Part shown: positions 10,976-23,775 of the stretch, one piece after another | Layout: every line of letters begins with the position of its first letter | Numbering within the stretch: position 1 is the first letter of the stretch | Assembly: GCA_036898135.1 (NCBI GenBank) | Contig: CM072511.1 | Coordinates: 41,644,743-41,708,742 of the forward strand | DNA from: Oncomelania hupensis | Taxonomy: Eukaryota; Mollusca; Gastropoda; Littorinimorpha; Pomatiopsidae | Reading direction: 5' to 3' | DNA: 64,000 nucleotides | The notes under the pieces: model-generated | Seen by the model: the letters and a program-made list of their open reading frames with translations, nothing else | Databases searched by the model: none | What the model was told of the DNA's origin: nothing | Made by a program: the position numbers and the translations under genes

Positions 10976-11820
10976 CCTTCGGATGAGAGTACAAACTGAG
11001 GTCTAGCCTTTTATACGCACGCACTCCTAGACGGGTGAGTGTCGGCTACCCAAAATACACCCAGCGCGCTCTAGGTCTCATCTCCCCACACCGGTGCCTA
11101 GGATTGCGTTCAGTTGTCTGGGTGTTAGTTAGTTATTCATTGCTTACAGGGTCCAGCAGACTGCAAAGAGTTGAATCAGGACCACAAAAAGCAAGACCAC
11201 AACTTCGTTGAAAGAAGACTCGCCCTTAATGCGCATAAAAGATCTGCCGAAACAACCCTAGTGGTAACATTGAAGGTACTCCATCAGCCGGTCACTTTGC
11301 AATAAAGATATCCCACGCAGGGGACTCTGAGGCTATACTCTAATTTATCGAACCTCCATTTACAAAAATAAAATAAAATACAAACATCATTATAAAATAT
11401 CAACAAAACACGTACATACAAAATGCCTACATTGCCAAATAATAACATCATAGGAAGCCCCAGTGACCATTTGGCAGAAAGTGTCCAATATTCCCAAGCT
11501 GATCCAACAGACCTCACACACAAATGAGGAGTTTTGTCCCGGAAGAGTTTTCAAGAGAAAAGGTAGGTGACTGGTCTAACGAAGAAGAAGACAGTATAGT
11601 AGATTGATAGAACAGAGTAGAATGAGAAAGAACAAAGGAGAAAGACAGTGACAGTGTGAATTTAAAGCACTAAATTTCGAGAAAATGGGGATACTATTCA
11701 TACTGAAACCCCCGGCACACCCATGGGGAGAGGAGAGGGGGTCTGGGTGTCAAAGGTTGATTTATATTCTGCATCGGCCAGCGCCTTCAGCTAGCCGCTC
11801 TTGAGTTTGGAAAAGCTTTA
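10976..11820 (+). repeat. L2/CR1-tailed SINE-like repeat, split by an insertion
   Basis: The head (TTCGGATGAGAGTACAAACT) and 5' half lie at 10976-11126. The 3' half (GCATCGGCCAGCGCC...GAGTTTGGAAAAGC) lies at 11751-11820. Between them is a 614-bp element flanked by a 10-bp duplication. The uninterrupted order is seen in the copy at 16178-16475. Confidence 0.75.
11127..11740 (+). mobile_element. Unclassified interspersed element (about 600 bp), copy 1
   Basis: It is flanked by a perfect 10-bp duplication GTCTGGGTGT (11117-11126 and 11741-11750). The interior is shared with copies at 16474, 31731 and 47331. Landmarks are CATAAAAGATCTGCCGAAAC, ACAATAAAGA, TGCCTACATTGCCAAATAAT and, at the end, GATACTATTCATACTGAAAC followed by CCCCGGCA. 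I see no terminal inverted repeats and no ORF of note. It could be a SINE or a non-autonomous element with long duplications. Confidence 0.75.
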
Positions 11821-12062
11821 TAATTATAAGACCAATTTATTAAATGAATAAAATAAACAGGAATGCATTAATTTATTATATTATATATAATATACATAAG
11901 TGGTTGCCATGTCACGCATTGGGGAAAGTGATGCTGATGGGACTGTTTGTGTGTGTGTGTGTTGTGGTGTGTGTGTTATGGTGTGGGCATGTAGAAACGA
12001 CGTTACAGTGACACACTCATGGAACTCCACATGGTTTCTTTTGACTTTTTTGGAAGGGCGCC

Positions 12063-12082
12063 CTATTTTGACGTCAAAATAG
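12063..12082. other. 20-bp perfect palindrome centred on TGACGTCA
   Basis: CTATTTTGACGTCAAAATAG equals its own reverse complement. The centre is the consensus cAMP response element. No gene start is nearby, so a regulatory role is only a possibility. A partial relative of its right half recurs at 12226-12241. Confidence 0.6.
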
Positions 12083-12115
12083 TTCCCTGCAGAGTTAGAG
12101 CTGTTTTAGGCCTAT

Positions 12116-12173
12116 GGTTAGGTTAAGGGTTAGGGTTAGGGTTTGGGTTAGGGGTTAGGGTTAGGGTTAGGGA
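12116..12173 (+). repeat. Interstitial telomeric repeat (TTAGGG)n, degenerate
   Basis: Nine or so TTAGGG-type units with a few variants (TTTGGG, extra G, GATAGG). TTAGGG is the telomere repeat of molluscs, vertebrates and many other animals. The block is bracketed by two near-identical 16-17-bp sequences at 12073-12089 and 12226-12241. Confidence 0.85.
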
Positions 12174-12241
12174 TAGGTTCAAAAAATTGAAAATGTCAAA
12201 ATAATGTCACGAAAATGAAAAGTGTGTCAAAATAATCCCTG

Positions 12242-12281
12242 TTTTTTTCACAACAGTCATCATAATGTCGTTTTTACAAAA

Positions 12282-12319
<38 letters not shown>

Positions 12320-13361
12320 CAGAGAGAGACAGATAGGGGGGTAATGTGCGAGAGGGGGTGGGAAGGGGTAGAGAAAGAGAAGTGAGAGGGAGGGAGAGGT
12401 CGGAATGGAGGGTGGAAAAAGGGAAGAGGGTTGGGATTAGGCAATAATTTCTGTTATCTAAAAAAAAAAATCAATAGCTTGTTGTTAACTCAAATGTTCA
12501 GAAGATATTAAATATGGCTAGAATCTTGCTGTTTTTATGGCTAAGGGACAGGTAAGGTGTATTAAAGTCACCCTAACTTCATACTGCAAGTATGTAAAAC
12601 ATGTAGACTGCATGCTTTGTAGTTATTATCTCGCAGGTACTGTTAATTTAAAAGGGAAACATACATATTATTTTCGCATTTGATCTTCAGCCAAGTAAAA
12701 TGCATGTTACATGTGACTGTTTATTCAATATTTGTCAATGTCATGGACATTCTTTTACTATAGAAGGCCAAGCAGGTAATACACCAACGTTTGCCATCAA
12801 CGCATGCTTTATTTGCAATCTCATATAACATATAAACTGTAAAGTCGCAGTCTGCATTTTTATCAGCGAATCCTAACGTTTTGTTAATGTTTTGTTCTTT
12901 TACAGTCAGAGTGTGTGTGTGTCGATGGGGGTGAGGAGGGGAGGCATCATTGAGGCAATCGTTAACTAAACTAGAATTTGGATTTATTTAGTAATGTTCT
13001 TTTCGTTGTAAACAAGAATAAAATAATAACTGTTATTAATGCATGTTACAATAATAATTGTAAGCATTAAACATACTTTTATGTGAATAACCTAATCTAA
13101 GTTAAATTAAACAAAATAGTAAACGATGAATGTAATACTGTATAAGAATAATTCTACTTGCCTGCATTATTTTGTCTATATGTAATGTCAATAATATCAG
13201 TCTCTGTGGACCTAACATTGTCTAAGTTGTCTTGTTGACTTAGATGTTATCAGAGCATTTAACTTTATCCTTGTGAACCCCGCCCAATCAAACACTCCTC
13301 AACAGAGAGTGTATAGTCCTTGCTTAAACGCACTGTTCTTGATTAAAAATACTGTCGAACA
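12242..13361. other. Intergenic with (GT)n
   Basis: Contains a (GT)n array near 12281-12318 followed by a purine-rich stretch to about 12430, then AT-rich sequence. No gene seen. Confidence 0.55.
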
Positions 13362-13655
13362 ACGTACCACAGTGGTGAAGAAACGGAAACTCCGATGGTA
13401 TGGCCACGTCACCAGATCATCAGGCCTTGCAAAGACCATTCTGCAAGGCACAGTGCAAGGAGGTAGAGGAAGAGGGAGACCGAAAAAGAGGTGGGAGGAC
13501 AACATTCGAGAATGGACTGGTTTGACACTGAGCGAAGCCATCAGGGCTGCTGAGGACAGAGAAAGATGGAGTATGCTGGTTAAACGATCATCTGTGGTAC
13601 ATGGTGCCCCTACGGCCTCCGGGTTACGGGACAGGATAGAATAGGATAGGATAGG
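13362..13655 (+). mobile_element. RTE-like LINE, 3'-end fragment
   Basis: Encodes the C-terminal tail of a non-LTR polymerase: [45 protein letters not shown] and a final RSSVV block. A (GGATA)n-like tail follows (about 13634-13655). The same tail domain and pentamer tail occur in the copies at 24036, 35863, 37240, 44384, 55636 and 62279. The clade is assigned by eye from the RR-RGR-x-RW-DxI tail. Confidence 0.8.
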
Positions 13656-13659
13656 GTCG

Positions 13660-14080
13660 AACAACCCTCTCCAAACCAGTTGTCCTATCTCAGACACACT
13701 GTCCTGTCCATGGGTCTTCTATTAAACACGTTGTCCTATTTCAGGTGTCTTGCCCATGGGAAGTCCTAACCCAAATGCACTGTTCAAGAGCCTATCGTAA
13801 ATACATTATCATACTTTAAATGCATTGTCCAAGAGCCATCTCTTGAACGCAATATCCAACTGTATTCCTCTTGCAACCCACAAGACAAACCACAACGCGT
13901 AGTTGCTTCAAGGCTTTGTTCTATATAAAAAATATTGGCTAAGAGCCCTATCTCAAACAGATCCACGAATTGTCCTATCTCCAATGCATTGTTCAAACGC
14001 ATCTCTTATCCTATCTCTAATCAGCTGAAGGTGTTGTTTAAGAGACCTACCTCGAATGCATTGTCCAGGAAATATATCTC
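13660..14080. repeat. Degenerate minisatellite
   Basis: Irregular repetition of units like ATGCATTGTCCAAGAGCC and TATCTCAAA with spacers of variable length. No coding potential. Too degenerate to define a period by eye. Confidence 0.5.
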
Positions 14081-16007
<1,927 letters not shown>

Positions 16008-16135
16008 TGGAAGCGCAGTTGGCTCAGTGGTGTACGCAGTGTACTCAAATGTCAAGGAATAACATTACAGGTAGTGGTTCAAACCCAGTAGATGGCCGGG
16101 AGTTAAAATAAATAAATAAATCAATCATATAAATA
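16008..16135 (+). repeat. tRNA-derived SINE-like element
   Basis: An A-box-like TTGGCTCAGTGG and a B-box GGTTCAAACCC lie about 50 bases apart, followed after a short body by an (AAAT)n tail. The tRNA cloverleaf is not intact, so this is a retroposon and not a gene. Confidence 0.6.
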
Positions 16136-16177
16136 CAACAAAAATAAAATTAAAAATTACACTGAGACACATTGCCT

Positions 16178-16475
16178 CTATTCCTTTGGATGAGAGTATA
16201 AACCGAGGTCTAGTTTGCACGCTTTTTGTCGCATGGACTTTAAAGATCCTGACGCTCATGTCCTAGTGCCAAAACATAAATACACCCAGAATGCACACCC
16301 CATCCCCGGTCCCCGAGGACTGTGCTCAGTCGTTTGGGCCTCAGACTATGCGCCTAAAGGTTGCAGGTGAGCGCCTCGAGCGGCTTGAGTTAGATTCTGT
16401 ATCGACCAGCGCCTTGATAAGCTCTTGAGTTGGAAAAGCGCTAAATAAAACTGAGAGATTGATTGATTGATTGTT
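16178..16475 (+). repeat. L2/CR1-tailed SINE-like repeat, most complete copy
   Basis: It runs from GGATGAGAGTATAAACCGAGG through TTTAAAGATCCTGACGCTCA to GTTGGAAAAGCGCTAAATAA, then a (ATTG)n tail. It serves as the reference for the split copy at 10976 and the reversed copies at 4833 and 9119. Confidence 0.75.
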
Positions 16476-17032
16476 GCTTTAGGTCCAGCGGACTCTTCCG
16501 AGCCAAATCAGGACCGGACAACCCCCAATCAGCATAAAAAATCTGCCGAAACAACCCTAGTGGGAAAATTGAATGCCCTCCACCGGCCAGTCACTTTACA
16601 ATAAAGACATCCAACGCATGGGACGGCTGAGGCTTTACCCCAACTACTCGAACCCCCGGTTACAAAAACAAAATAGAATACAAACATCATTATAAATCAT
16701 CAACAAAACACATACATATAAAATGCCTATAGTGCCAAATAATAACATCATAGGAAGCCCTAGTGACCACCTGGCAGAAAGCGTCCAACACTCCCAAGCT
16801 GATCCAACAGACCTCATACACAAACAAGGAGTCTTGTCCAGGAAGAATTTTCAAGAAAAAAGGTAGGTCACTGATCTAGCAAAGAAGAAGATAGTATAGC
16901 ACAGTGATAGGACAGATCAGGAATGGGAAAGAGCAAATGAGGAAGACAGCGACAGTGGGAATTTAAAGCACTAAATTTCCAGAAAGTGGGGATACTATTT
17001 ATACTGAAACCCCCGGCACTCCAACGGGGGTA
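16474..17032 (+). mobile_element. Unclassified interspersed element (about 600 bp), copy 2
   Basis: It begins TTGCTTTAGGTCCAGCGGAC right after the (ATTG)n tail and ends ACCCCCGGCACTCCAACGGG. All landmarks of copy 1 are present in order. No target duplication could be identified. Confidence 0.75.
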
Positions 17033-17993
17033 CTGTTGCCGCAGTGAATCAGTCATGCCTACAAAGGTAAGACAGGTTTTCAACTGGGGCTTTCACTTTT
17101 CCCTTTATAGGTTAGAACAATCTACAGTGGCAAGATTGCTCATGACCCCAAGGGGTAACTGAGAGATAGATAGATAAATAAATAAATAAATAAAATAAGC
17201 ATAAGAAGATTATAAGAGCAACTTTGCTGTATCACTATCTTCCCCTTAAGATCCGTTGGATCTCATTTTTGATATGATGATGATGGTCATTGTTGTCAGG
17301 GTGGCGACGTGGTGATCGTCCTTAACGCTCATGCAATAGGACGTTAAGCATCGTTTTTCGTTCGTTCTCTCTCTTTCCATTCTTGGGAGTAGAAAGGAGA
17401 GTGGGAGGGAACAGGGATGGGGGTAGAAGGAGAGGGGGGGGGGGAGGTGTTGATAGATGGCGAAGGTCAGACGAATGCTAGTGCGCGTGTGACGTCGCTA
17501 CAACTCTGACCTCAAAGACGAATGTTTCAGTTATTGAATCAAATCATGTGTATGTAAAATATTGAAATTATTAAATGCACCACCATTGTTAATAATTAAT
17601 TATCAGCTAGAGTATGCCTTTGTCAGTGTCTATATTGAAGTGGCAGTTAGCAAGCTCGTGATAATGCAGACTTCAAAGTTAGGTGATAATATAATGTTAC
17701 AGCTTTTGTAGATGATTACAGTGGCCTCGACAACTAAGCATATAATATATATTTGAAGAAAGTTACCTCTCGTACATGATCACACTCCATTATAATTTTT
17801 TTTAAAGGTGAAATTTACATCGCACTCATTCCACTGGTGCGCCGAATATAAATTACTGTGAGTAAAACCGTGAAACGCGAAAAACTTAATAGCTGTTTTG
17901 CAAAAAACAATAACAATTTTTAACAATAATACGATTTTTTAAAAATTAAACTGTCTAGCTCGTAGTGTTAATTAACATATTTCTTATGTTGCA
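17033..17993. other. Intergenic, upstream of the unknown gene
   Basis: A short (AAAT)n run near 17170, a purine-rich run near 17390-17450, and otherwise AT-rich DNA. No promoter element stands out. Confidence 0.5.
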
Positions 17994-18313
17994 GTGAAAT
18001 TGTATGGGGAAAGCAATCCGAGCGTGGCATTTTGATGTGGTATCATTGTGAAGACTGCACAATCAACACCAGCAGAAGGAACATGAGACGGGAAGGGCCC
18101 GATACTCGCCACATGAATACTGGATCTAAATGTATACTGACAAAGCGCAGAGCATCCTGGGATCAAATCACAGTACTTACTGTATTCTCGGATCAGATTG
18201 AAGAAGTTCGGGTAAAGACTACAAGATTACACCATCCATCGCATTCAAATTGTGCGACAAACCATTCACAAATTCCCTTCGAATTCAACAAGAAAGGTCT
18301 ATTATGTTACTAA
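17994..18313 (+). other. Possible upstream exon
   Basis: A good acceptor (ATGTTGCAG|T) precedes a frame that stays open for about 105 codons to a stop at 18311-18313. A usable donor, CGG|GTAAAG, is seen near 18211. The product is rich in Lys, Arg, His and Cys and is not recognised. It could be 5' UTR or coding exon of the gene at 18366, or chance. Confidence 0.25.
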
Positions 18314-18365
18314 TGACAGAACACATTCTGAAAATAAAATTTTCTGAGATGTAATTCAAGCTGTG

Positions 18366-19150
18366 ATGATGTCTAATCAATCATCCACCTCTCGTGCTGC
18401 TAGCATCCACCACTCGCCTCGAGTGGCACACACACGAGGGGATGGCACAGGAACGTCAGCAGATGCAGGAATTATTTGGACAGAGCTCGAGAGTGTATAC
18501 AGTTCTTCTCCCATGCCTGCTCTTCCGGCACGCATGTTGGGAGGACAGCGGCAGCATCTGGGAGGTGGGAGCGACTCCATGTTGGCCTACACAGAACGCA
18601 TGCGAGAAATCTCCCGTTTCCGGCAAGATTCTGTGGCATATTTAGCAGGAGAATCGCTGTCGTCACCAGCACCCCAGCACTCTGGGGGCAGACCTTCCGA
18701 CATGCAGACCCGCCATATCGCCAAACTTGGAAAAGGCGGCAGGAGCAGGGAGCAGCAGGACAGAAGGCAGAAACAACAGCGAAGGCCAATGTCCCTTGAC
18801 GACGAAATAACACGACCAAGGAATAGACAGAGCACTGCAGATCCTACGACCTTAGTAAACCCCAAGCAGAACCAGAGACCCTTATCAGACATTCCTCCCC
18901 AAAGGACGGCTGACAGCAGCGTGAAAGACAGGCGTGGTGAAGCCAAAGACGACAAGAGAATGCGCATCAACTTCGTTAGCGCAGCCGATCTCTTTGAACT
19001 GGTTGACTTCGGTCTTCGTAGCAAGCGGTCCGGGAACGATAGCACCAAGCTTGCCCCGTCCGGGGAAACTCTACGACTTATCCACGAGGCTAGCCTTCTG
19101 CGGTAAGAAAGATTATATATATATATAGATATATAGATATATAGATATAT

Positions 19151-19189
<39 letters not shown>

Positions 19190-20685
19190 TAGATAGATAT
19201 ATAGATATATATAGATAGATATATAGATATATATACATTTGTTTTTCGTTAGCTTCTTTAACAGCGTGAAACTTGTATTAAAAGTCTTTTATTGGGACAG
19301 CGATCTAAAAGACCGTGTGAACGAGGGGGCATGAGCATCGACGTCACTTGGCCTAATAGTGATGAATGTACATATTGTCACAACCGTAACAAACTGAGGT
19401 GCTTATGTGGAACTAGATCTCTATAGTATGAATATTTTTAATCCGTAGGCTGTTATATCAATGTTGACCACCTATACATACGATCAAAGTATCGCAAATC
19501 AACCGAATTGAGAATATTATAATTATTAACGGCCATGTATAAGATACAGTTTGTACACGTGCCTCGCCGTGATGTTTTATATCGTTATGTTGCAGGGCTG
19601 CCCTGGGCAACGGTCACAGGGCAAAAGCGTGGAGGACGAAAGGCAAAGAGGAGCAGGGAGAGGAACAGACTGGCCAGAGGTCATCCCTGGGGGTCCATGG
19701 AATGTCCAGTTCCCAGGACAGCCCTAGAATCAGCGATCGCCACAATCACGAGAATAGAAATGGTGATAAAAGTGTTGGAGGCTGGTTCAATGAAGTCGAC
19801 TACGACGATGGTGAATGGGTCAACTCTTTCAGTAGCGACGACGCTGATGACAGAAGCAGTGAGAGTTTCTCAAAGAACAGAATAATGGATGCTGATCTAG
19901 AGCTACTGCTGGAGAAACGCTTGCTGTTTCTCCATCCACAGAAGCTGAAATTCCGTCCCAAACGTGCTAAACGGATGAGGTTGCATCGTTCTGTGCTCAG
20001 CGCCATCCCGGAAGACGAACGTCACCGAATGGAAGAACTAGCTGCAAACGCTCAACAGGAATTGACTTCATCCACATCGCGCTTAGCTCCTGTGCCGACT
20101 TCATCTTCCCTTGCCGCCATTAAAGATTCTCGAAAACAGAACGACGCAACTACGTCTCCAAACAAGGAGCTAAACAGCAACAACGCTGAAACAAAAAGCA
20201 AACGTAAAGTCCAGTCTACATCTAACTCTCATGCAACTGACGTCTTCTTTGACAGTGGACATAGAAAGACCCACAGAGGCTCCAGCCTTAATGAGAATTC
20301 ATCTGATAATTGTACCACTGAAAAACACTGGGCTGAGCGTACCAACGACAAACATTCAACGAACACTGCTTTTACTGGGAAACACAACGTTCATAGCGAT
20401 AACGCTCCTCGCGAGCTCGTATCTGAATCTAGACGTTCTCCCACTAAAGCTCACAGCTCAAGAGAAGAAGCGGCCAGTACTTCTCCAAGGAGACGACAGC
20501 ACGACTCATCTCCGAGAAAAACTGGCGGAGGCGGCTCCAACAGTGACATATCGTCAACATTGTACGTTTCTCCTACTGGGTCGGAGGTGTCTCCAAAGGC
20601 AAAAGCTCAAAAGAAGTTCAAGAAGCTAATTTTTCTAAGGGACCAGCCGGACTTTGTGCACGGGCATCCCGTCCGTTATTCTTGA
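18366..20685 (+). CDS. Unrecognised two-exon gene, 608-aa Ser/Arg-rich protein
   Basis: Exon 1 is 18366-19102 and exon 2 is 19596-20685. The donor is CTGCG|GTAAGA and the acceptor TATGTTGCAG|G. The phase is conserved, giving 609 codons including TGA at 20683. An in-frame TGA at 18345-18347 supports an ATG start at 18366 (the next codon is also ATG), unless an upstream exon is spliced in. The protein is low in hydrophobic residues, rich in Ser, Arg, Gln, Asp and Lys, and has no signal peptide or membrane segment. Two more ordered stretches are visible. One is near residues 197-245 (INFVSAADLFELVDFGL). The other is near 344-400 (LELLLEKRLLFLHPQKLKF, then a run of basic residues and RHRMEELAANAQQEL). 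Between them is an acidic patch (WFNEVDYDDGEWVNSF). I do not recognise a family and assign no function. The coherent spliced frame over 1.8 kb argues strongly for a real gene. Confidence 0.8.
19113..19235. repeat. (AT)n/(AGAT)n microsatellite in the intron
   Basis: Compound TATA and GATA-type array within the single intron of the unknown gene, starting about 10 bases after the donor site. Confidence 0.9.
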
Positions 20686-20751
20686 TGTTCTGATGTTTGT
20701 CATCCCTTTGATAGCAATCACAACAATACGACAAGCATGTGGTGTTGATCA

Positions 20752-20757
20752 AATAAA
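20752..20757 (+). terminator. Polyadenylation signal AATAAA
   Basis: A canonical hexamer about 67 bases after the stop codon of the unknown gene, at a plausible distance for its 3' end. Confidence 0.6.
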
Positions 20758-20759
20758 AC

Positions 20760-21257
20760 TAATGAAGGCCGCTGTGGCTAATTTTGGCCCGAAGGGGATA
20801 AGCCAAAGTGTCAAAATTATCATTTAACCCTTTCACTGCGAAGGTGAACTAAACTGTTACAAACATTCGCCAGGCAATTTTAGCTCACGGTCGTAAAAAT
20901 GTACAAAATATTCTCGCTTTAAAAGTTTGAGAAATAACTGGGTAAAACTTGTACATTTCTGAATTTTAATTTTATTTTACACACGGGTATGCTATTTTGA
21001 AAAAAATAAAATTTTTATGTATTTATTTATTTTTGAGTCCAAAAGACAGATAGTGAAAGATATAGAGGCGACGTCTTTGCTGAAGTTTGGATCATGGGCG
21101 CGCATGGTTATGTCTTTATCGTCGGTATTTTTTTCCCACGGATCTTTTCAGTGGTGGGTAGCCAAGCCCACCCCAACCCCGCAAGTTGTTATCTATGTAA
21201 CTAATGAATAGTCAACAGCTATTATTCTGAGTTTTCTAATTGGTGCATATTTGTGTT
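20760..21257. other. Intergenic, no gene seen
   Basis: Contains TTAACCCTTTCACTGCG near 20826, which resembles one end of a piggyBac-type element. No matching second end was found. Confidence 0.4.
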
Positions 21258-21325
21258 GCTGACTTGGTCCTAATTTGGCTCGGAAGAGTCCACTGGACCT
21301 AAAGCAATAACCATGTAATGTGATG
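21258..21325 (-). repeat. Fragment of the 600-bp element, 5' end
   Basis: The minus strand reads ATTGCTTTAGGTCCAGTGG and CTTCCGAGCCAAATTAGGAC, matching the start of copies 2 and 3. It also extends upstream (CATCACATTACATGG), which matches the start of copy 3. Confidence 0.65.
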
Positions 21326-21767
21326 TTGCTGACTGTTCAACTATATCGAGGAAACAAAAGATCACAGTGACGACAATGACCACACCCGTTATTGGCATAA
21401 GTCATCACACTGTTTCATGACGAGCTAGGTCGTCACAAGCAGTCAAGGTGTTCACTTTGCTGCCGGTGAAAGATCTTTCAAATCTGAATCTATCAAATTA
21501 AGACACTGAAGATCTCTCTCTCTCTACCCCTCTTTATGAATAATAGTTAATTCGTTGGGCAGAGAAATATTTTTGAACTGTGATATAGGTCCTTGAAATA
21601 CGGAAACTGATAAGTATAACAGTGTCCTCCACCTCCCCCTTCCAATATATAAAGGTATAAAATATTTCATTCCTAGCAGTATTTGGAAAAAGTACGTAAG
21701 CCGTGCTGGGTAGAAAGCTACTCCAGAGGGCTATACTAAAGTAACGGCTAACACTGTTCATTTTAAC

Positions 21768-22125
21768 AGGGGTGGCCTCGTGGCGCAGTGGATAAGTCGC
21801 CGGTTTCCTATGCCGAAGGTCGCGGGTTCGATTCCCGCAAGGGGCGAACGTATGTGACTTAGGTACGAGACTATTGAGGTCACAGAGGGTTTTCACCGGG
21901 CACTCCGGTATCCTCCCTCCCTTCAATAATGGTACAGGATGCAGTCAATATAAAAATTTCAAAAATAAAAATTCGATTTTCTTCCGTCTTCTAATAGCGA
22001 TTTTTCTGCCTTTACACCACCTGTTTGAGTGATGTATGTGAATTTGGTATGTATGAAGGTAAATGAGACAGGTGAGCGTGTATGTTGGTATAGATCGCCG
22101 CGCTTTGAGCCTTGTATTATTATTT
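21768..22125 (+). repeat. tRNA-derived SINE with central core, copy 1
   Basis: The A box TGGCGCAGTGG and B box GGTTCGATTCC lie at tRNA spacing near the 5' end. A core containing GAGGGTTTTCACCGGGCACT follows, then a body ending GCCGCGCTTTGAGCCTTG and an ATT-type tail. The copy at 57052 has the same architecture. The tRNA part lacks a full acceptor stem pairing and is continuous with the SINE body, so it is not a tRNA gene. Confidence 0.8.
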
Positions 22126-22254
22126 ATGGTACCATTGTTTACTTTAAATTTGCCAAAAACTCCGAATACGAATGACAACTGAAGAAAATATTATTCTTCA
22201 AGCTACATGTTTGGTTCATTACTTTCCGACTTACATGCATAGCAATGTACTCAA

Positions 22255-23215
22255 CCAAAAAAAAATTGTTCCAGATTTTTGCAAATCTGGGCGAGATGAG
22301 TCCTAAATGGTCAAAAAATGCATTTATTTTTTTGTTTTTCCCGTCCGACGTCTGGATTTGCAAGTGGATTAATATCTTAGAACCTATTTCAACTATCACA
22401 GCAAATCGACCTATTTCAACTACCACAACCAAACTTGGTAAAATGGTGTATATCCATGAGACCTCATAAATGATCAGTGAATGAATGACTTTACTTTAAG
22501 GTCAAGGTAACAGGGTCAAAAATGTTAGTCATAAAAATGACAAATTTTCACAAAATTTCACTTTTGTTAAAGTTATTAATATTGAACTTATGATTCTTTG
22601 ATGCATGATAGATGTCAATGAGACACACATCCTATGCACATTTGGTCAACCTCACTCCCAGGTCAAAGTCCCTGGAGCAGTCAAAAGTCAGTTAGTATAG
22701 GAGGTATTTTGAAGTGACCTTGAAACTTGTATTTGAGATGATAGATTAATCTTTTATATATGTGCCGTGTTTTGCATTTCTCTTGAAGGACAAGGTCATT
22801 GTAGGCTTAGAAAAACATTTTAAAAAAATAGGTCATCGTACAGTGGAATTGTTCTATTTAACCCATAGTATACAACATTGGGTTATTTCATCATACATAA
22901 GCATTAGAGGCCACTTGAAGGTCAACGTAATCCCAAGGTCAAGGTCACTGAAGGTCAATGTCATCCCAAGGTGTTTTTTGGCATAATACAACTTTTGATG
23001 TAGTTTATTTGATATTACATGTGTATTTGGAGCCCGAGGTCGAGTCATCTAAAAGGTTAAGAACATATATGTAGAACAACAAAATCAGTACAGTATTACT
23101 TTGCATTTAAATACCACCGTTCCATTTTTTCCCCTGTGCAATCATTTTCATATTAAACATTGCAAATCCCAGGAGGAGCATGTGAGTCATATGGGCTTTG
23201 CCCCTTTTGGTTTTT
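22255..23215 (+). mobile_element. AGGTCA-rich interspersed repeat (family R3), long copy
   Basis: It starts with a hairpin CAGATTTTTGCAAATCTG and passes TTTCAACTATCACAGC and ATCCATGAGACCTCATAAAT. It then runs through many AGGTCA half-sites, some as AAGGTCAAGGTCACT, and ends with GTGAGTCATATGGGCTTTGC followed by CCCTTTTGG. Relatives lie at 25190, 30990, 36393 and 38578. There is no ORF. It is non-autonomous and the class is uncertain. Confidence 0.65.
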
Positions 23216-23775
23216 GTTGTTGTTGACAATTTGTTACAGACTTGCTGCTTTTGGTTTACCTGCTGGACTGTGCAGTCTTTAAATTTATTCCTGACGACTG
23301 CAGTGATGAGCGAGATTTATTCTTCAAAGAATTATAGGGTGTTGTTTTATTCTAATCATAATTGTGTTTTCAGAGTTAATTTTTATTTGGTGTGAATGAG
23401 CATGAGAGTTCGATGTTTGCATGATAGGTACTGGAAAATGAAATGAAGTGTATGCATTGTAATGATTGTATATGTGTGGAGAATAATAAAATGTTTGCCT
23501 TTATGAACAATTTAAACAAGGCAATGGCATCTCTTATTGTTTGTGGACAGAGAGAGACAGAAAGAAACTGATTTAGATGTGGTTGAAAACAACAACTAGT
23601 AATCATTGTCTAAATATATTATTGTATATAGTACTCCCGTGCATTACATCTTTTGAAATTTAAACAGCAGTATTATTTGCAATATTAATAATACACATCC
23701 AAACTATTATTTAAATACATCTAAATATTTTGTGAACAAGTATAAGTGCAAGCTGTTATCATGTCAGCAGAAAAA
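23216..23775. other. Intergenic, no gene seen
   Basis: AT-rich non-coding sequence. Confidence 0.5.

Noticed and set aside
18472..19048. Minus-strand ORFs of 115 and 153 codons
   Set aside because: Shadows of exon 1 of the unknown gene, whose plus frame splices cleanly into exon 2.
20826..20845. TTAACCCTTT sequence as a piggyBac-type end
   Set aside because: Only one end is visible and no partner end or TTAA duplication was found.
21768..21850. tRNA-like sequence with A and B boxes
   Set aside because: It is continuous with a SINE body that recurs at 57052, and the acceptor ends do not pair as in a tRNA gene.
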